A DNA stretch of 64,000 nt from Loxodes magnus (taxonomy: Eukaryota > Ciliophora > Karyorelictea > Loxodida > Loxodidae), in NCBI GenBank assembly GCA_946699065.1, contig CAMPDV010002002.1:1-64000 (forward strand). Direction: 5' to 3'. The translations under genes were made by a program, and so were the position numbers. Of the stretch, positions 27,341 through 38,060 are shown piece after piece. The notes beneath the pieces are model-generated. The model was not told the DNA's origin, made no database searches, and worked only from the letters and a program-made list of their open reading frames with translations. How positions within the stretch are numbered: the stretch's first letter is position 1; each line of letters opens with the position of its first letter.

Positions 27341-28530
27341 TTTTTATTTACAATACAACTAAGATTATATAATTTAATTTAGCTATCCTTTATTAAACTA
27401 GCATTTAATTAGACTTAAAGTTATTAAATATCATATTAACTATCTATTACAATTAGGATATAATATAGTTATAAGATTTTAAAATAACTAGTTCTAGTAA
27501 AAAGTTAAATAATCTTGCTTTCTATAAGTCTATTAAAGTTTTAGCTGACATAATAATTAAATGTAATTATAAAAGTTAGTTAGATGTTTATTAGTAGATA
27601 TAATAATTGCATAATTGTTTATTTTAAATAGAATATAATAATAAAGCTATAAATCTCCTATTTCAATAATTAATAGCTTAATATTATATTATATCTAATA
27701 TTTTAATTCTTTCTAATATTTTATTTTATTTATTCTACTATAAAAAAACTTAATCTATCAAACTGAAAAAACTAGAAGTAAAAGGAAATTAATAATTTAA
27801 GAGTCTATTTATTTATAATTTTAAGAAATAGTGAGATATTAAAATAAACTAAGCTCTAAGTAATTATTAATAAGCTAGTAGTTAGTTTAATAAGCTTAAG
27901 CTTTAGATATCTAGATATATAACTTAAACATTAAACAAACTTAATTATATTAATTAATACACTTATATTTAGAACTTAATTTTAGTGAAGTATCTGCTTA
28001 AATTAGAGAAAAAGGCTTTCTTTCTAAATTAAAGTGATTTTTAATTAATGAATAGAATACTTTAATAAGATTGAATAAATTTGAAATTTAGTTCTTAAGA
28101 ATCGTTAAAAGTAAGCAGTTGAAGTAGCTTCTATATAATAATTTAACTATTAAAATATCTATTTCATAAATGTTTAGCAGCTTAATGATATATACTCTAA
28201 TAGAATAAGAAACTTAATTATTATTAAATTAGCAACATTATTATATAGGCATTTAAAAAGCTAATTAAGGTTATTCATTTAATTTCAAAGAAGAATTAAA
28301 ATATAAGGATGTTCAAACTTTCTAGAGTAAAATAGCTTTTAGATATAAGTGCTATCAATCAAAAGTTTTATTTAATTAAACTATTTATTTACTAACTTGA
28401 TAAGCATAAAGGTTTAAGTTTTTAAGATAAAGAATGAATGCCTATTATAATAATAACAATATATAAGTAACCTTTAATTAATTACTTTCTAAGTTAGAAT
28501 ATTTAAAAAAACTAATATCCTATTAATAAC
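27341..28530. other. AT-rich region without a recognised gene
   Basis: Rich in TTAATAAGCT-like words with many TAA and TAG on both strands. I see no motif, repeat array or RNA before the tRNA-like gene at 28532. Confidence 0.5.
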
Positions 28531-28531
28531 A

Positions 28532-28605
28532 GACAGTGTGGCCGAGTCTAAGGCGCTCTAAGGCGCTAGTCTTTCGGGGCGTGGGTTCAAATCCCACCGC
28601 TGTCA
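28532..28605 (+). pseudogene. Degenerate tRNA-Leu-like gene, possibly AAG anticodon
   Basis: The acceptor stem GACAGTG pairs fully with CGCTGTC, including one G-U. The D stem GCC/GGC is present. The T arm GTGGG-TTCAAAT-CCCAC is perfect, with a good B box. The body matches the tRNA-Leu pattern GTGGCCGAG...CTAAGGCGC...GGCGTGGGTTC. Two parts are wrong: the D loop lacks the usual GG and is only 8 nt, and the anticodon arm consists of a tandem TCTAAGGCGC. Reading CTAAGGC as the loop gives anticodon AAG and a 3' stem GCTAG, but the 5' partner does not pair. At 74 nt it is short for a class II tRNA. It is most likely a pseudogene, although the arms that matter for recognition by processing enzymes survive. 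Confidence 0.75.
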
Positions 28606-28609
28606 TTTT

Positions 28610-29500
28610 GAATAAAAAATAGAGGATTAAAATGATAATAATTAAATAAGCTACCAAGCATAAGTAATAACTTACATAAAATAGTATCATCATATAAGCA
28701 AATATCTATTATCTATTAAGAACATAAAATGAAACTTTATGATTAAATTAACTTAACTTAAATACTTAGATTATGGATCTTCTATAGAAACTATATAGAA
28801 AGAATAGATATTAGTTATATTAGTAGTATTAAATAAATGAAGAAAAATAAGTTTAATAATTAAATAATGCTATTATTTCTAAAATTGCTAGATAATTAAA
28901 AATAACATTATTATCTACATAGCATTCTAACTATTTCTCTTTAAGAGAGTATTATTTTAAATGGTTATTCTATCTATTTAAAATACATTATAGTTAGCAT
29001 TATTAACAATTAAATAATTTTTAATAGTTAAATTTGTTAAAATATATAAATACAAATGTATTTATATTTATTACGAAATTAGTTAAAAACTTTATAAAAT
29101 AATTTAGAGTTTGAAAAATTTCATAAAATAAGGACTCTTAGATTAATTTTTAAACTAAGCATTCAAATCATACTAAAATTTTTTTAATTAAATAAATAGT
29201 TAAGGAATTTATTGAATAATTAAAGTAAATTATAAAATTTACGTAAGAGAAATATAAAAACGTGAACTGATTGCATTTTCTTACAGTAATGCTACTTAAA
29301 TCACTAGATTCATTCTAAAATTCATAAATTTTAAAATTAAAGCATATTTAACTTGAATTTTTATATTTATCTTTATAGAAGCAATTTTAAATTTTACCTC
29401 TAAAAAAATTTAGCTTTTATTATTTTTATTTATTATTAAATGGCTTCTAAGAAATAAAAGAACTTTTAACAAAACATTTAAACAGGAAAATTCTCTAAAA
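28610..29500. other. AT-rich spacer
   Basis: No gene, repeat or RNA recognised between the tRNA-like gene and the CCHC protein gene. Confidence 0.5.
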
Positions 29501-29522
29501 AATAAAAAGCGAAATAATTACT

Positions 29523-30176
29523 ATGAGTGAAAGTGAGAAATATGATTGATATGACGAACATTAACTACTTGGAAATCCAGAACTAAAAAAACTTCCGACA
29601 AAAACTCAAATAGAAATATTATCTAAGTCATTAAAAGAGTTTATGTTTAAAAATAGATACCTCACTGATAAAGTAGAAAAATTAGAAAAACTAATAACGT
29701 CTTTACTTGAGAAACAATATTAATCATCATAAGAAATAGAAGACAAACTGGAACAAAGAATTCTTTAAATTTAATAATAAATTCAGGTAACGCCATTTTC
29801 GATTTAACAGAATTAATCAGATCCTATGGAAATAGAAAATGAAGCCTCAAATTAAAATAAACAGTAAACGTTTATTTAAAATAAGTAGTAAATTTAAATT
29901 AAATAAGTGTTACAGGAATAATAGTTTAAAAGAAGAATAAAATGCTACGTGTGCAATAAATAACACCAATGAAAATACTGCTACTAACTAAGCGAAATTT
30001 AAAGAAAGAATAAATAAGATATTTTTAGAAAACTATTTAGGATATATCCAACATAAAGCGGAAAAATTTATAGAAAAAAATTCTTTAATTCAAATCTTAA
30101 TCCTTGGATAAATAATTAGGAACGCTAAGTGCAAGACCAAAACTATTCCGAATATTAAAGGATGGTGCACTAATGA
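29523..30176 (+). CDS. Coiled-coil / CCHC zinc-knuckle protein, LINE ORF1-like
   Basis: The ATG at 29523 and an in-frame TGA at 30174-30176 give 217 residues. Residues ~20-95 are a charged helix with heptads (KYLTDKVEKLEKLITSLLEK-like), then a Gln-rich linker. Near residue 143 lies CYVCNKQHQWKYC, a C-x2-C-x3-H-x4-C zinc knuckle whose Trp is a TGA. A basic tail ends with GKIYRKKFFNSNLNPW. Coiled coil plus zinc knuckle is the usual plan of non-LTR retrotransposon ORF1 proteins, which coat the element RNA. The neighbouring LINE ORF2 lies on the opposite strand and points toward it, so the two are not one transcription unit. The fragment at 44.6-44.9 kb shares the GKIYRKK segment. No internal disruption is apparent, unlike the other LINE pieces here. 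Confidence 0.6.
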
Positions 30177-30399
30177 AGTGCTACACCGCCTAACTAAGCC
30201 TAGTAGGAATTCAAGACAAACTAATAGAGACAAGCTGATAGAATAGGTCAGATGGCTGACTACTAAGGCTTTAGCAAAGCTTTTTAACTTAACTTTTTAA
30301 CTCTAAAATTAATTAATTAAAATATAATAGTTTCAATATTTAAGAATATTGAGACATAGTTGCAATAAATAAAGCTTAGACTAGAAATATTACAAATAT

Positions 30400-33300
30400 G
30401 TTGAAAGATAAAAGTTTGTAAATACCAATCAAGCTTCTTCTTGTTCTTCCTCTATCATATATTTTTATTTATTATCTTGATGAATTTTTTTTTTCTTCTT
30501 CTAGAAACTCTTCTAAAAGCTCATCTTGCAGTTTAAAGATTTCAATATGCTTTTTTAGTAATTTAGAATTAAAATTTTTGATTAATTTGTCTATTTTAGG
30601 AACTTGATTCTTTGAAAAATGTTTGTTTATATAGTTTTAGTCATAAAGAATTAGTTTCTTCTTGTCTTTTTCTTTGAAAGCTTTATGACTTTCAAGTTCC
30701 TTAATAATGTCCGCATAGTATTAGTAATCAAAAATATGATTAATTTCATCAAAGTCTTAGCCACATAAGCAAATAATACTATATCTAACTAACGTTATTG
30801 TGGCAATTACTAAGTTCTTATTGAAAATGATAAGAAAAAGTCCTCAGTTTATAGATAGAAATAGTCTCTCTAATATAGTGTTTATTATATTTGGTATAAG
30901 TAATTTCAGGAAATACACTTTAATTATTTTCTATTTAGTCTATAATTCTTTTAGCTGTTGGCATAAGTGTATTCCTAGAGAGACATTCCATTAAGAATTT
31001 ATGTTTTATTTTTTATTCCGTGAGTTTATAAAAATCCATATTGTTCTAAACATGTGACATGTCAAAATTATACAAATCGATACATTTCTTTATATGTTTC
31101 TAGTATGGTAAATTAAATTTAGTGTATTTTTCTAATAAAAAAGCAGTGTCTGAGTTAGGATTTTCTTCGCTGCATTATATTAATTTTTAATAAAAGTGCA
31201 TTAACTTTTGAGTTGCCATATGTGTAAAAGGAAGCCAGTTTAGTTAACAAAGCACGACTCATTGAATGTAAATTCTTAAGATCTAAACGCCTATCTTGAA
31301 ATAAGTCTTTACGATTTTGAAGCTGAGAGGGGATATTAATCCATATTTAGAAAATATTGCAGTAGCTTTTTAAATAGCTACTCTGTATTTGGTAGCTACT
31401 GCTGTACAATGTAATTTGTAATTTTATTTTATTTCTAACTAATATCCTAAATAGTTAACTTCATCTTTTTAAGCAATTGGAATTCCATTAAGCTTTAGAG
31501 TAATAGAAGGTTAGCTTTCTTTTTATTGATTTTTTTCAAGAATTCTATTGCTTCACATTTGACTACATTAATTTTAAGTTTTACTCAATCAAAAACTGTA
31601 GATGTAGCTTGTAATAATATTTAGACATTTTTCTAGGAAGAGGATATTTAGATTAATTCGTCAGCAAAGGCTAGTACTATGAAATTTTTAGATAATATTT
31701 GAAATCCTAATTTCTTCTGATTATCTTCTAAATATCTTATAACAATATCATAGTATAAAATTGCAAGTAAAGGTGCATGACTACTTCCTTATAGTAATCC
31801 ACTGTTATATTTAATTGTTCTTGTAAGATATCCATCAATTATAAACTTAGCATCAACATTATCATAAAAAGTTTTTAGTGCCATATTAGGTCAAAGATAA
31901 CCTAAGTCTTCTAAGATGATCAAAAAGTAATTTCCTAGATATGCTATCAAACATTTTTTCTACATCTATTAAAGTAGCAATTAATTACTTTTTATGGGAC
32001 CATCTACGATGCAAGTCTATGATTTACTAAATAGTTCAAATTTGCTAAGTAGTGGAGCGTTTACGAATAAATCCAAATTAGGCTGGATGTAAAGTGTTTC
32101 GTTCATAAATATAATTTTAAAGTCGTTATGTTAGTACTTTATCATAAATTTTAAGTAGACAGTTCAATAAAGCGATAGGTTGTCAATTACATCAATTATT
32201 TTTGCTTCCCTTTTTGAAAATCGGAAGAGTGTTTATTTTTTTCATTGCATTAAGTATTTTAAATGTTCTAAGCATGTTAACAATGAAACTTGTAATAATT
32301 TGAGGCAAATTTAACCTCCATATTTAATAAGCTCAGTTTTAGACCCTCATTACCTGTAGCTTTATTATTTGCAAGCTAAGATATAATTTTTTTAATTTCA
32401 AATCATGTAAAAGGAGGCATATTATAAATGACTTAATTCCTAGTTTAAGATAAAAGATTTATTTCTAAATATTCCATCTATTTTTCTATTTGAGAAGCCA
32501 AATTCTATCTTACTTAATTTTTAATGTTTATCAAAAACGTTAGTTTCCAAATTTTCAATAAATTGCTGTTGTTAGTTAAAGTTAAAATTCATCTAATTAC
32601 GAATTTTTTAGTTTATTAGATTCTTAGCTTGGTTAAACATTATTTAAGCATTTTTGTTAGGATCTTTATGTTTTTCCTTAGCTTTTTATTTTTTTCATTT
32701 CAAAAATTTGTGAAGATAACGCTTATAAGATTAAATTTTAAGATAGTAAAGTTTGGTAACTTCTTAGTTATGCCGTCCATACAAAGCTAATGCGTTCTAA
32801 TATGCAATATTATCCTTTTTTGCTTGAAAAAATAACGTAGCCAAGTAACTTGGCAATTGATAATAGTTTTTCCTTTGATTTTAAGATCCAAGCGCAATCT
32901 CAGCATCATAACTAATAAGATCGCAGATGAATTAGTACTAATTTTCAACATCGTTTTAATCAAGTTACTAGAATTGATAAAATTATCCCAAAAATAGATT
33001 TTAATAATAGCTTCTCGTTTCCAAATCCTATAATTTAAATATTTAAAGAGTAATCGTTATTTTTAATCTTATTCACTTCTTTTTAAATTATAATTTAATG
33101 TAATACTTAATGGAAAATAATCAGTATGCAAACCTGAATCTTGGATAACTTTATAGTCAACGAATCATCAGAATTTAAATGTTAATTTGCCAAGAAGTAG
33201 TAATTACAATAGCATTAATTATTCTTTCTATGAATAAATGTGTTGGACTCATTATCATTTAAAATTATTAATTCATTTGCTTCTATAAAGTCTAGTAATC

Positions 33301-33895
33301 TTTAAGTATTATTATTTATTTGCGATGAATTATTACCATAGTTAGGAATTAAGGCATTAAAGTCGCCACAAAGATAGTAAGGTTTTGGTCACTATTATTT
33401 ATGATATTATTAAGGTATTCATATGCAATGTCCTTATAAATATTTGACTTTTCATTTGTAGGCAAATAACATGATGCTATTATTAAATTTCCAACTCTCC
33501 CGCTTATAAAATGTCCAGGAAGATTTGAGAAATCTAATTCATTTTAACAAGAATCAAGTTACTTTTTTACTAATAGACATACTCCACCTGCACGTTTATT
33601 TGCGTTTTAGTAATAGGTACTTCATTGTTCTATAGCAATTGGGCAATATGTTTATTACGTTCATGTTTCGTTTATTGAAAAAATATCAAATTCATTATCA
33701 AGGATGAATTATTATAATGCCGTTTGTTTACTAGCTATTGAGCTTATATTTACATGTCCTATTTTTATTTTCTTAGATTCTTGCGCTCCACCAGGGAGCC
33801 CTCCCTAATATATGCAAATATATTTAGTCCCTTATGAATCTCTTTAAATATGTGCCAGTTCTTTTTTATACTCAGGGTGCTGGTGGAAATATTAG
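30400..33895 (-). mobile_element. Non-LTR retrotransposon ORF2 (APE endonuclease + reverse transcriptase), frameshifted
   Basis: About 1150 residues in several frames. The endonuclease (33.8-33.0 kb) shows KIGHVNISSI, FDIFSINETWT (Trp encoded by TGA), SGRVGNLIIASCYLPTN and CGDFNALIPNYG. The reverse transcriptase (32.4-31.4 kb) shows LPIFKKGSKNN, QFGFIRKRSTTQQ, LIDVEKMFDS, GLLQGSSHAPLLAILYYD, FADEL, WVKLKINVVKCEAIEF and NYLGYQLE. A C-terminal CLCG...H zinc segment lies near 30.77 kb, then a Lys/Glu-rich tail (IFKLQDELLEEFLEEE). The reading frame shifts at least in the endonuclease before CGDFN and just after KCEAIEF. The third catalytic Asp of the polymerase box is Glu (FADE). The copy is dead but not ancient. 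The clade cannot be fixed by eye; the APE domain and ORF1 type fit L1/Tx1-like or similar groups. Confidence 0.88.
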
Positions 33896-34107
33896 ATCAA
33901 AATGTAAATTACTTAAATCGAATAAGATTCTAGTAGTTTATTGTCAATAAATCTTTTTATTTAATTAAATTTAGGATATTCTTTAATTTTTTAATAATTA
34001 TTTTTTAAGAGGAAAATGTTTATAGTTAAACAAATAATATTTTTTTAAACCTTATATGTTTATTTTTTGGAATTTTTGTATAATAGTTTTAACATTTTAA
34101 TTAAAAC

Positions 34108-34159
34108 AAATATATATAGTCTAAAGAGCGCGTAGCACTTTAAGGGCGTACAGCTCTTA
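34108..34159 (-). repeat. Shared hairpin tail, copy 1
   Basis: On the minus strand it reads AAGAGCTGTACGCCC...GTGCTACGCGCTCTTTAGAC, followed by a TA-rich run. It can fold: AGAGC pairs with GCTCT, and a GCAC/GTGC-like inner stem follows, imperfect here. The same motif ends elements at 40.7, 47.5 (twice), 50.2 and 63.9 kb. In this orientation it is the 3' tail of the ORF1-like region at 34.6-35.5 kb and lies just upstream of the minus-strand ORF2. Confidence 0.7.
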
Positions 34160-34559
34160 TTTATCGTTAGCACATCTCAATCTCCTTAAGGATGTTTTTT
34201 GGAATAAAAAATTACTTACTTATTTTTCTCATTCTTCGTTTTATTCTTCATCCCATTCCTCATTGCCTTCCTTACTTTCTTTTTTTAGGTGTCGATATTC
34301 TATTTATCTTCTTTTTATAACCCTTTTTTGTATAAGTATTTTGAATTATTTTATATTAGCAATTGAACATTGATATTAATAGTTAATTCCGAGAGATTAA
34401 TGAAATAATAATAATATTAATGAAGAATGCTAAATTATCAGGTATTAGTTTCTATGTAAAGGAAATGTAACTCATCGAGATCTAGTATTTTCCTCTTGAA
34501 GATTCTTTAAGGTGCTATCCATAGCTTCGTCAGCTATTTCAATTATTCAATTATTCAAT

Positions 34560-35470
34560 TATTCACTTTTTCTCTTTGTTGTAGTCCTTTAAATTTGAAA
34601 CCGTTGTGTATCAAACGTATTTCCGAGTGACAATAGCAAACATTTATTCTTAGATTCTTGTCCTTTCCTTCACATTTCAGAGATTCTTATCGCTAAATTT
34701 CCATAATAACCGTCGTAAGTTTCTCTTTATTTTTTTGTCGAATTTTCCGTTTAGGAGAACAATTATCTCATCCATTTTTAAAGACTTCTTTCTCTTGCTG
34801 TTCTATAAGGATTTTGATGTCTCCCTTAGAGTTCAGATGATGTCCTATCTTCCTCTAGGAAGACTCAAGAAGATAGTTGTCTTCAGTGCTTCTTTCTGTT
34901 CCTGTTAAATCTGAAGCATTTCTTCTTTTTGATGGTTTTTGCGTTTTCTGATTTCCTTGATGATAAAAATCAGGTCTTCTCTTGCAAGGACTTGCATATC
35001 TAATTTTAGAGTTCCAGTTCAAAAGATCGAATTTCTTAAGTTTGTTAATCTAAAAAAATTTTTAATTTTTGGCTTCTCAGATTCTCCAGAAAGGTGTTCT
35101 TGCTTTTTTGGTGGCTTATGATGAATGATCTAAAGAGTTCCATCAACTCTTTTCTTCCTATCCCCTTCTTCAAAGAATCCCTTTCGAGGTTTTAAATTTT
35201 TCTCAATCTCTCCATGTCTTTTATTACAAATCTTAATTTACTTATCCTTCTATCTTCAATGTTCTTTATATTTTCAATCTTAATCTTCTACTTCCAAATA
35301 TTACCTTCTCGTTCTACAAAAATTCTTCTAATCGTGCTTGAAATTATAATTTTTCAGTATCTATTGCATTTCTAATGCTGTTGAATTCAGGTATTTCCAA
35401 AATTCCATTCTAGCTCTTCTTGAGTATCTTTGCATAGAAGGGTCACTTACCAAGCAATTGAATCAGCTAA
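34560..35470 (-). mobile_element. ORF1-like coding region ending at the shared tail
   Basis: A long minus frame reads as basic, charged protein: RARMEFWKYLNSTALEMQQI, then DQKNFCRTRRQYLEVEDQDW, IKICNKRHGEIEKN and KKQEHLSGESEKPK, followed by a Lys/Glu-rich part. ICNKRH resembles half of a zinc knuckle such as the CNKQH in the 29.5-kb protein. Several Trp are TGA. The sequence between its end and the hairpin tail at 34.1 kb is T-rich on the plus strand and noncoding. I interpret it as an ORF1-only retroposon inserted next to the LINE, rather than the LINE's own ORF1, because the tail separates them. The EFW-YL phrase recurs at 48.6 kb. It could be an unrelated basic protein. Confidence 0.45.
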
Positions 35471-35713
35471 AGTATGAATATTAAAACTTGAAAAGCATAA
35501 AAATTGTTTCTTTCATGTCTTTGTATTCTCCTAGATCCTACAATATGAGTTGATTGTTATGGTAGTTAGGAGGCTAAATTTTTGTCCAAGGAAATTTTTC
35601 TTTTTAACTCTTTATCTTCAAAATTTATTTGATAACTATGCTTACTTCTAGTAGATAAATTTTCCTTAATTAAGAATTATTATTTAAGGGTATAATTTTA
35701 TTTATAAATAATA

Positions 35714-37033
35714 ATGGAAATGTCCGAGGTTGCAAAATGTCAATCTTGCAAAGGAGATTTCGACGGATAGGATAAGATACCTATAATTCTTCCATGCTAA
35801 CATAATACTTGCTATACTTGTGCAATTGATCAACATTAGAAAAATAAAAGTATCAGATGTTTCTAGTAAACTTGCTAATAGGTTTTCAAAATTCATCCGT
35901 TAAATTTTTAGAAAGATGACTTATTACTAAAGTCTATTGAAAAAAAGATGAGACTAGAAAGCATAGCTCTGCTAGAAAGTTCATAAGCTAGAATTAAATC
36001 AGCTTAAACATAGTTGGTTGAATAATAGACTAATACTATATAATAGCTAACCTAGTATCTTATCGGTTTCATATTCAAGAAAAGTATTGCATTATAAAAA
36101 GAGAATAAATAGATGAATAAGGTTATCAAGCAATAATTAACTTATCTCAAGTTCTTCTAAAACTAGATGAAGGAGCAAGAAAATCAATAATAATTCTAGT
36201 AGTAGAACTTCAACTATCAGAAGATGGAATAGAGAACCTAAAATTTAGTAGCAGATTCATATGAAGTCTTATAGTAAAACTCTTAGGTTTCTGCAAAAGT
36301 ATTTGAAGAGTTAGCCAGCTTTTAAAATAACTTAAATTAGGCGACTTAAACTAGCAACTAGTCTTAGTTCTAGATATATTAGTTAAATTTATAAATATAA
36401 GGAATATAATAGGAGAATATTAACTTGTAAGACAATATAAACTTCTTAACGAAAGAGGTATAATCACTTACTAAATAATTGAATGAGAGTCAAAGTAAAT
36501 TGGGTATTTAGTAGTGATAGTAATAAGAAGATTTCAAGTAATACTAATAATATTAATGCTACCTACAAAATATAGCTTAGTCTAATTAATCCTAAGAATA
36601 ATTATAGTAGTTTTAATAACCTTATCTTATCTAAAAATAATAATACTCACAGCAGTAAAAATAGAATCAAGATCCATAAATCACAATAGTATCTCCAAAT
36701 AATAAAACAGTCTAAATATAAATTAGATAGGATATGACTATCGAATAAATAAAATAAAATATTAACGAAAAAACGAATTTAAGCTCATTGAGATTGGATC
36801 TTCTAAAGAATAATGAAATTTTAAATGATTAATATACTATATCTGAGTATAGAATAGTGAAAGATGAGAGAATCTAAATGAAATTGAGTAAGCTTTAATT
36901 AAAAAAATAATTCAGAAAGTAAATAAATATAAAGACAATAAAAATCAGGTAAATTTATGCTTAATTTGCAAATGATGAATGTAAGGTGATATTTGATGTG
37001 AAAACGAAGGATGTAAGGTTATATTTAATGTGA
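35714..37033 (+). CDS. RING-finger / coiled-coil / ubiquitin-like domain protein
   Basis: The ATG at 35714 opens about 439 residues. Zinc-binding residues C9, C12, C28, H30, C33, C36, C49 and C54 form a C3HC4 RING, with a slightly wide last pair (C-x4-C). RING domains usually recruit E2 enzymes for ubiquitin transfer. Residues ~60-320 form a very Gln-rich helical region; most Gln are TAA/TAG, with one TGA read as Trp (GIQQWQQQ). Residues ~322-394 form a ubiquitin-like domain: ITIVSPNNKTVQIQI, MTIEQIKQNI, LRLDLLKNNEILNDQYTISE, RIVKDERIQMKLSKL. No C-terminal Gly-Gly follows, so it is a fixed UBL rather than a processed modifier. The first in-frame TGA that could end it is at 37031-37033, already inside the minisatellite, so the true end may be earlier. 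Probably a ubiquitin ligase. Confidence 0.82.
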
Positions 37034-38060
37034 TATAACTTAAGGTAAATTGCCACCACATTTAATGAAGTTCGTAAGTTGATATTTAATTTGAAAATTC
37101 AGGAGGTAAGTGACATTTAGTTTGAAATTGAAGCTTGTAATTTGTTATTTAATATGGAAAAAGGGAGTAAATTGATATTTAAATTGAAAAATAAAGAGGG
37201 TAAAGTGCCATTATATCTACTGAAGAATGTAAGTTGATATTTAATGTGAAAATGAAGGAAGTAAATAGACATTTAGTTTTAAAATGAAGAAAGTAAATGA
37301 TATTTCATATGAAATGAAGATTGTAAGTTCATTTTTAATGTGAATATGAAGTCTGTAAGTTGAAATAAAATGTGTAAATAAAGAGGGTAATTTGATATTA
37401 AAGGTGAGAATGAAGGGAGTAAATAAATATTTAATTTGAAATTTAAGCTGGTAAGTGACATTTAGAATTAAAAAAAGAGGGTAATTTGACATTAAATGGG
37501 AATAAAGAGTGTATTTTCGTATTTAATATTGAAATGAAGAAAGTGAGTTGATATTTAATGCGAAAATTTAGGAGGTAACTGACATTTAGTTTGAAATTGA
37601 AGTTTGTAATTTGTTATTTAATATGGAAAAAGGGAGTAAGTTGAAATTTTAGCTAAAAATGAAGGGAGTAATTTACTATTCTACTTAAAAATAAAGATTG
37701 TAAGCTTAAATTAAATATGAATTTGAAGGGGGTAAGAAAACATTTAAAGAGAAAATGAAGCTTGCAAGTTGATATTTAATGTGAAAATAAAGGGAGTAAG
37801 TTTACATTAAACATGAAATTAAATTAGGTAAGCTGACATTTATAGTATAAACGAAGTTGGTAGGCTGAGATTGAATATAAAAATAAAGTGTGTAGGTTTA
37901 AATTTAATAAATATAGCGTGTAAGTTGATATTTAATCTAAAAATGAAGATGGTAATTTGACATTCAATGTAAAAATGAAGACGGTAATTTGATATTTAAT
38001 GTAAAAATGAAGACGGTAATTTGACATTTAAAGTAAAAACAAGAAGGTAAATTGGTGATT
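36965..38060. repeat. Degenerate minisatellite, ~32-38 bp units
   Basis: About thirty diverged units of the form GTAAGTTGATATTTAATGTG plus AAAATGAAGG. Units vary in length and in the TTGATATTT/GTGACATTTAG core. It begins at the 3' end of the RING-UBL gene. Short minus-strand ORFs at 37241-37492 are just the repeat read backwards. Each unit contains GTAAG, the 5' splice-site sequence seen at the candidate introns, probably by coincidence. Confidence 0.85.

Noticed and set aside
28532-28605. Suppressor tRNA reading UAG (anticodon CTA)
   Set aside because: A CTA can be placed in the loop only with a poor stem and without U33. The body is Leu-type, unlike tRNA-Gln suppressors of ciliates.
29523-33895. 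One LINE with a twin-priming inversion joining the plus ORF1 and minus ORF2
   Set aside because: Twin priming inverts the 5' part upstream of the 3' part. Here the ORF1 lies beyond the 3' end of ORF2, so the geometry does not fit.
37241-37492. Overlapping minus-strand ORFs rich in Phe and Leu
   Set aside because: They are the reverse reading of the GTAAGTTGATATTTAATG minisatellite.
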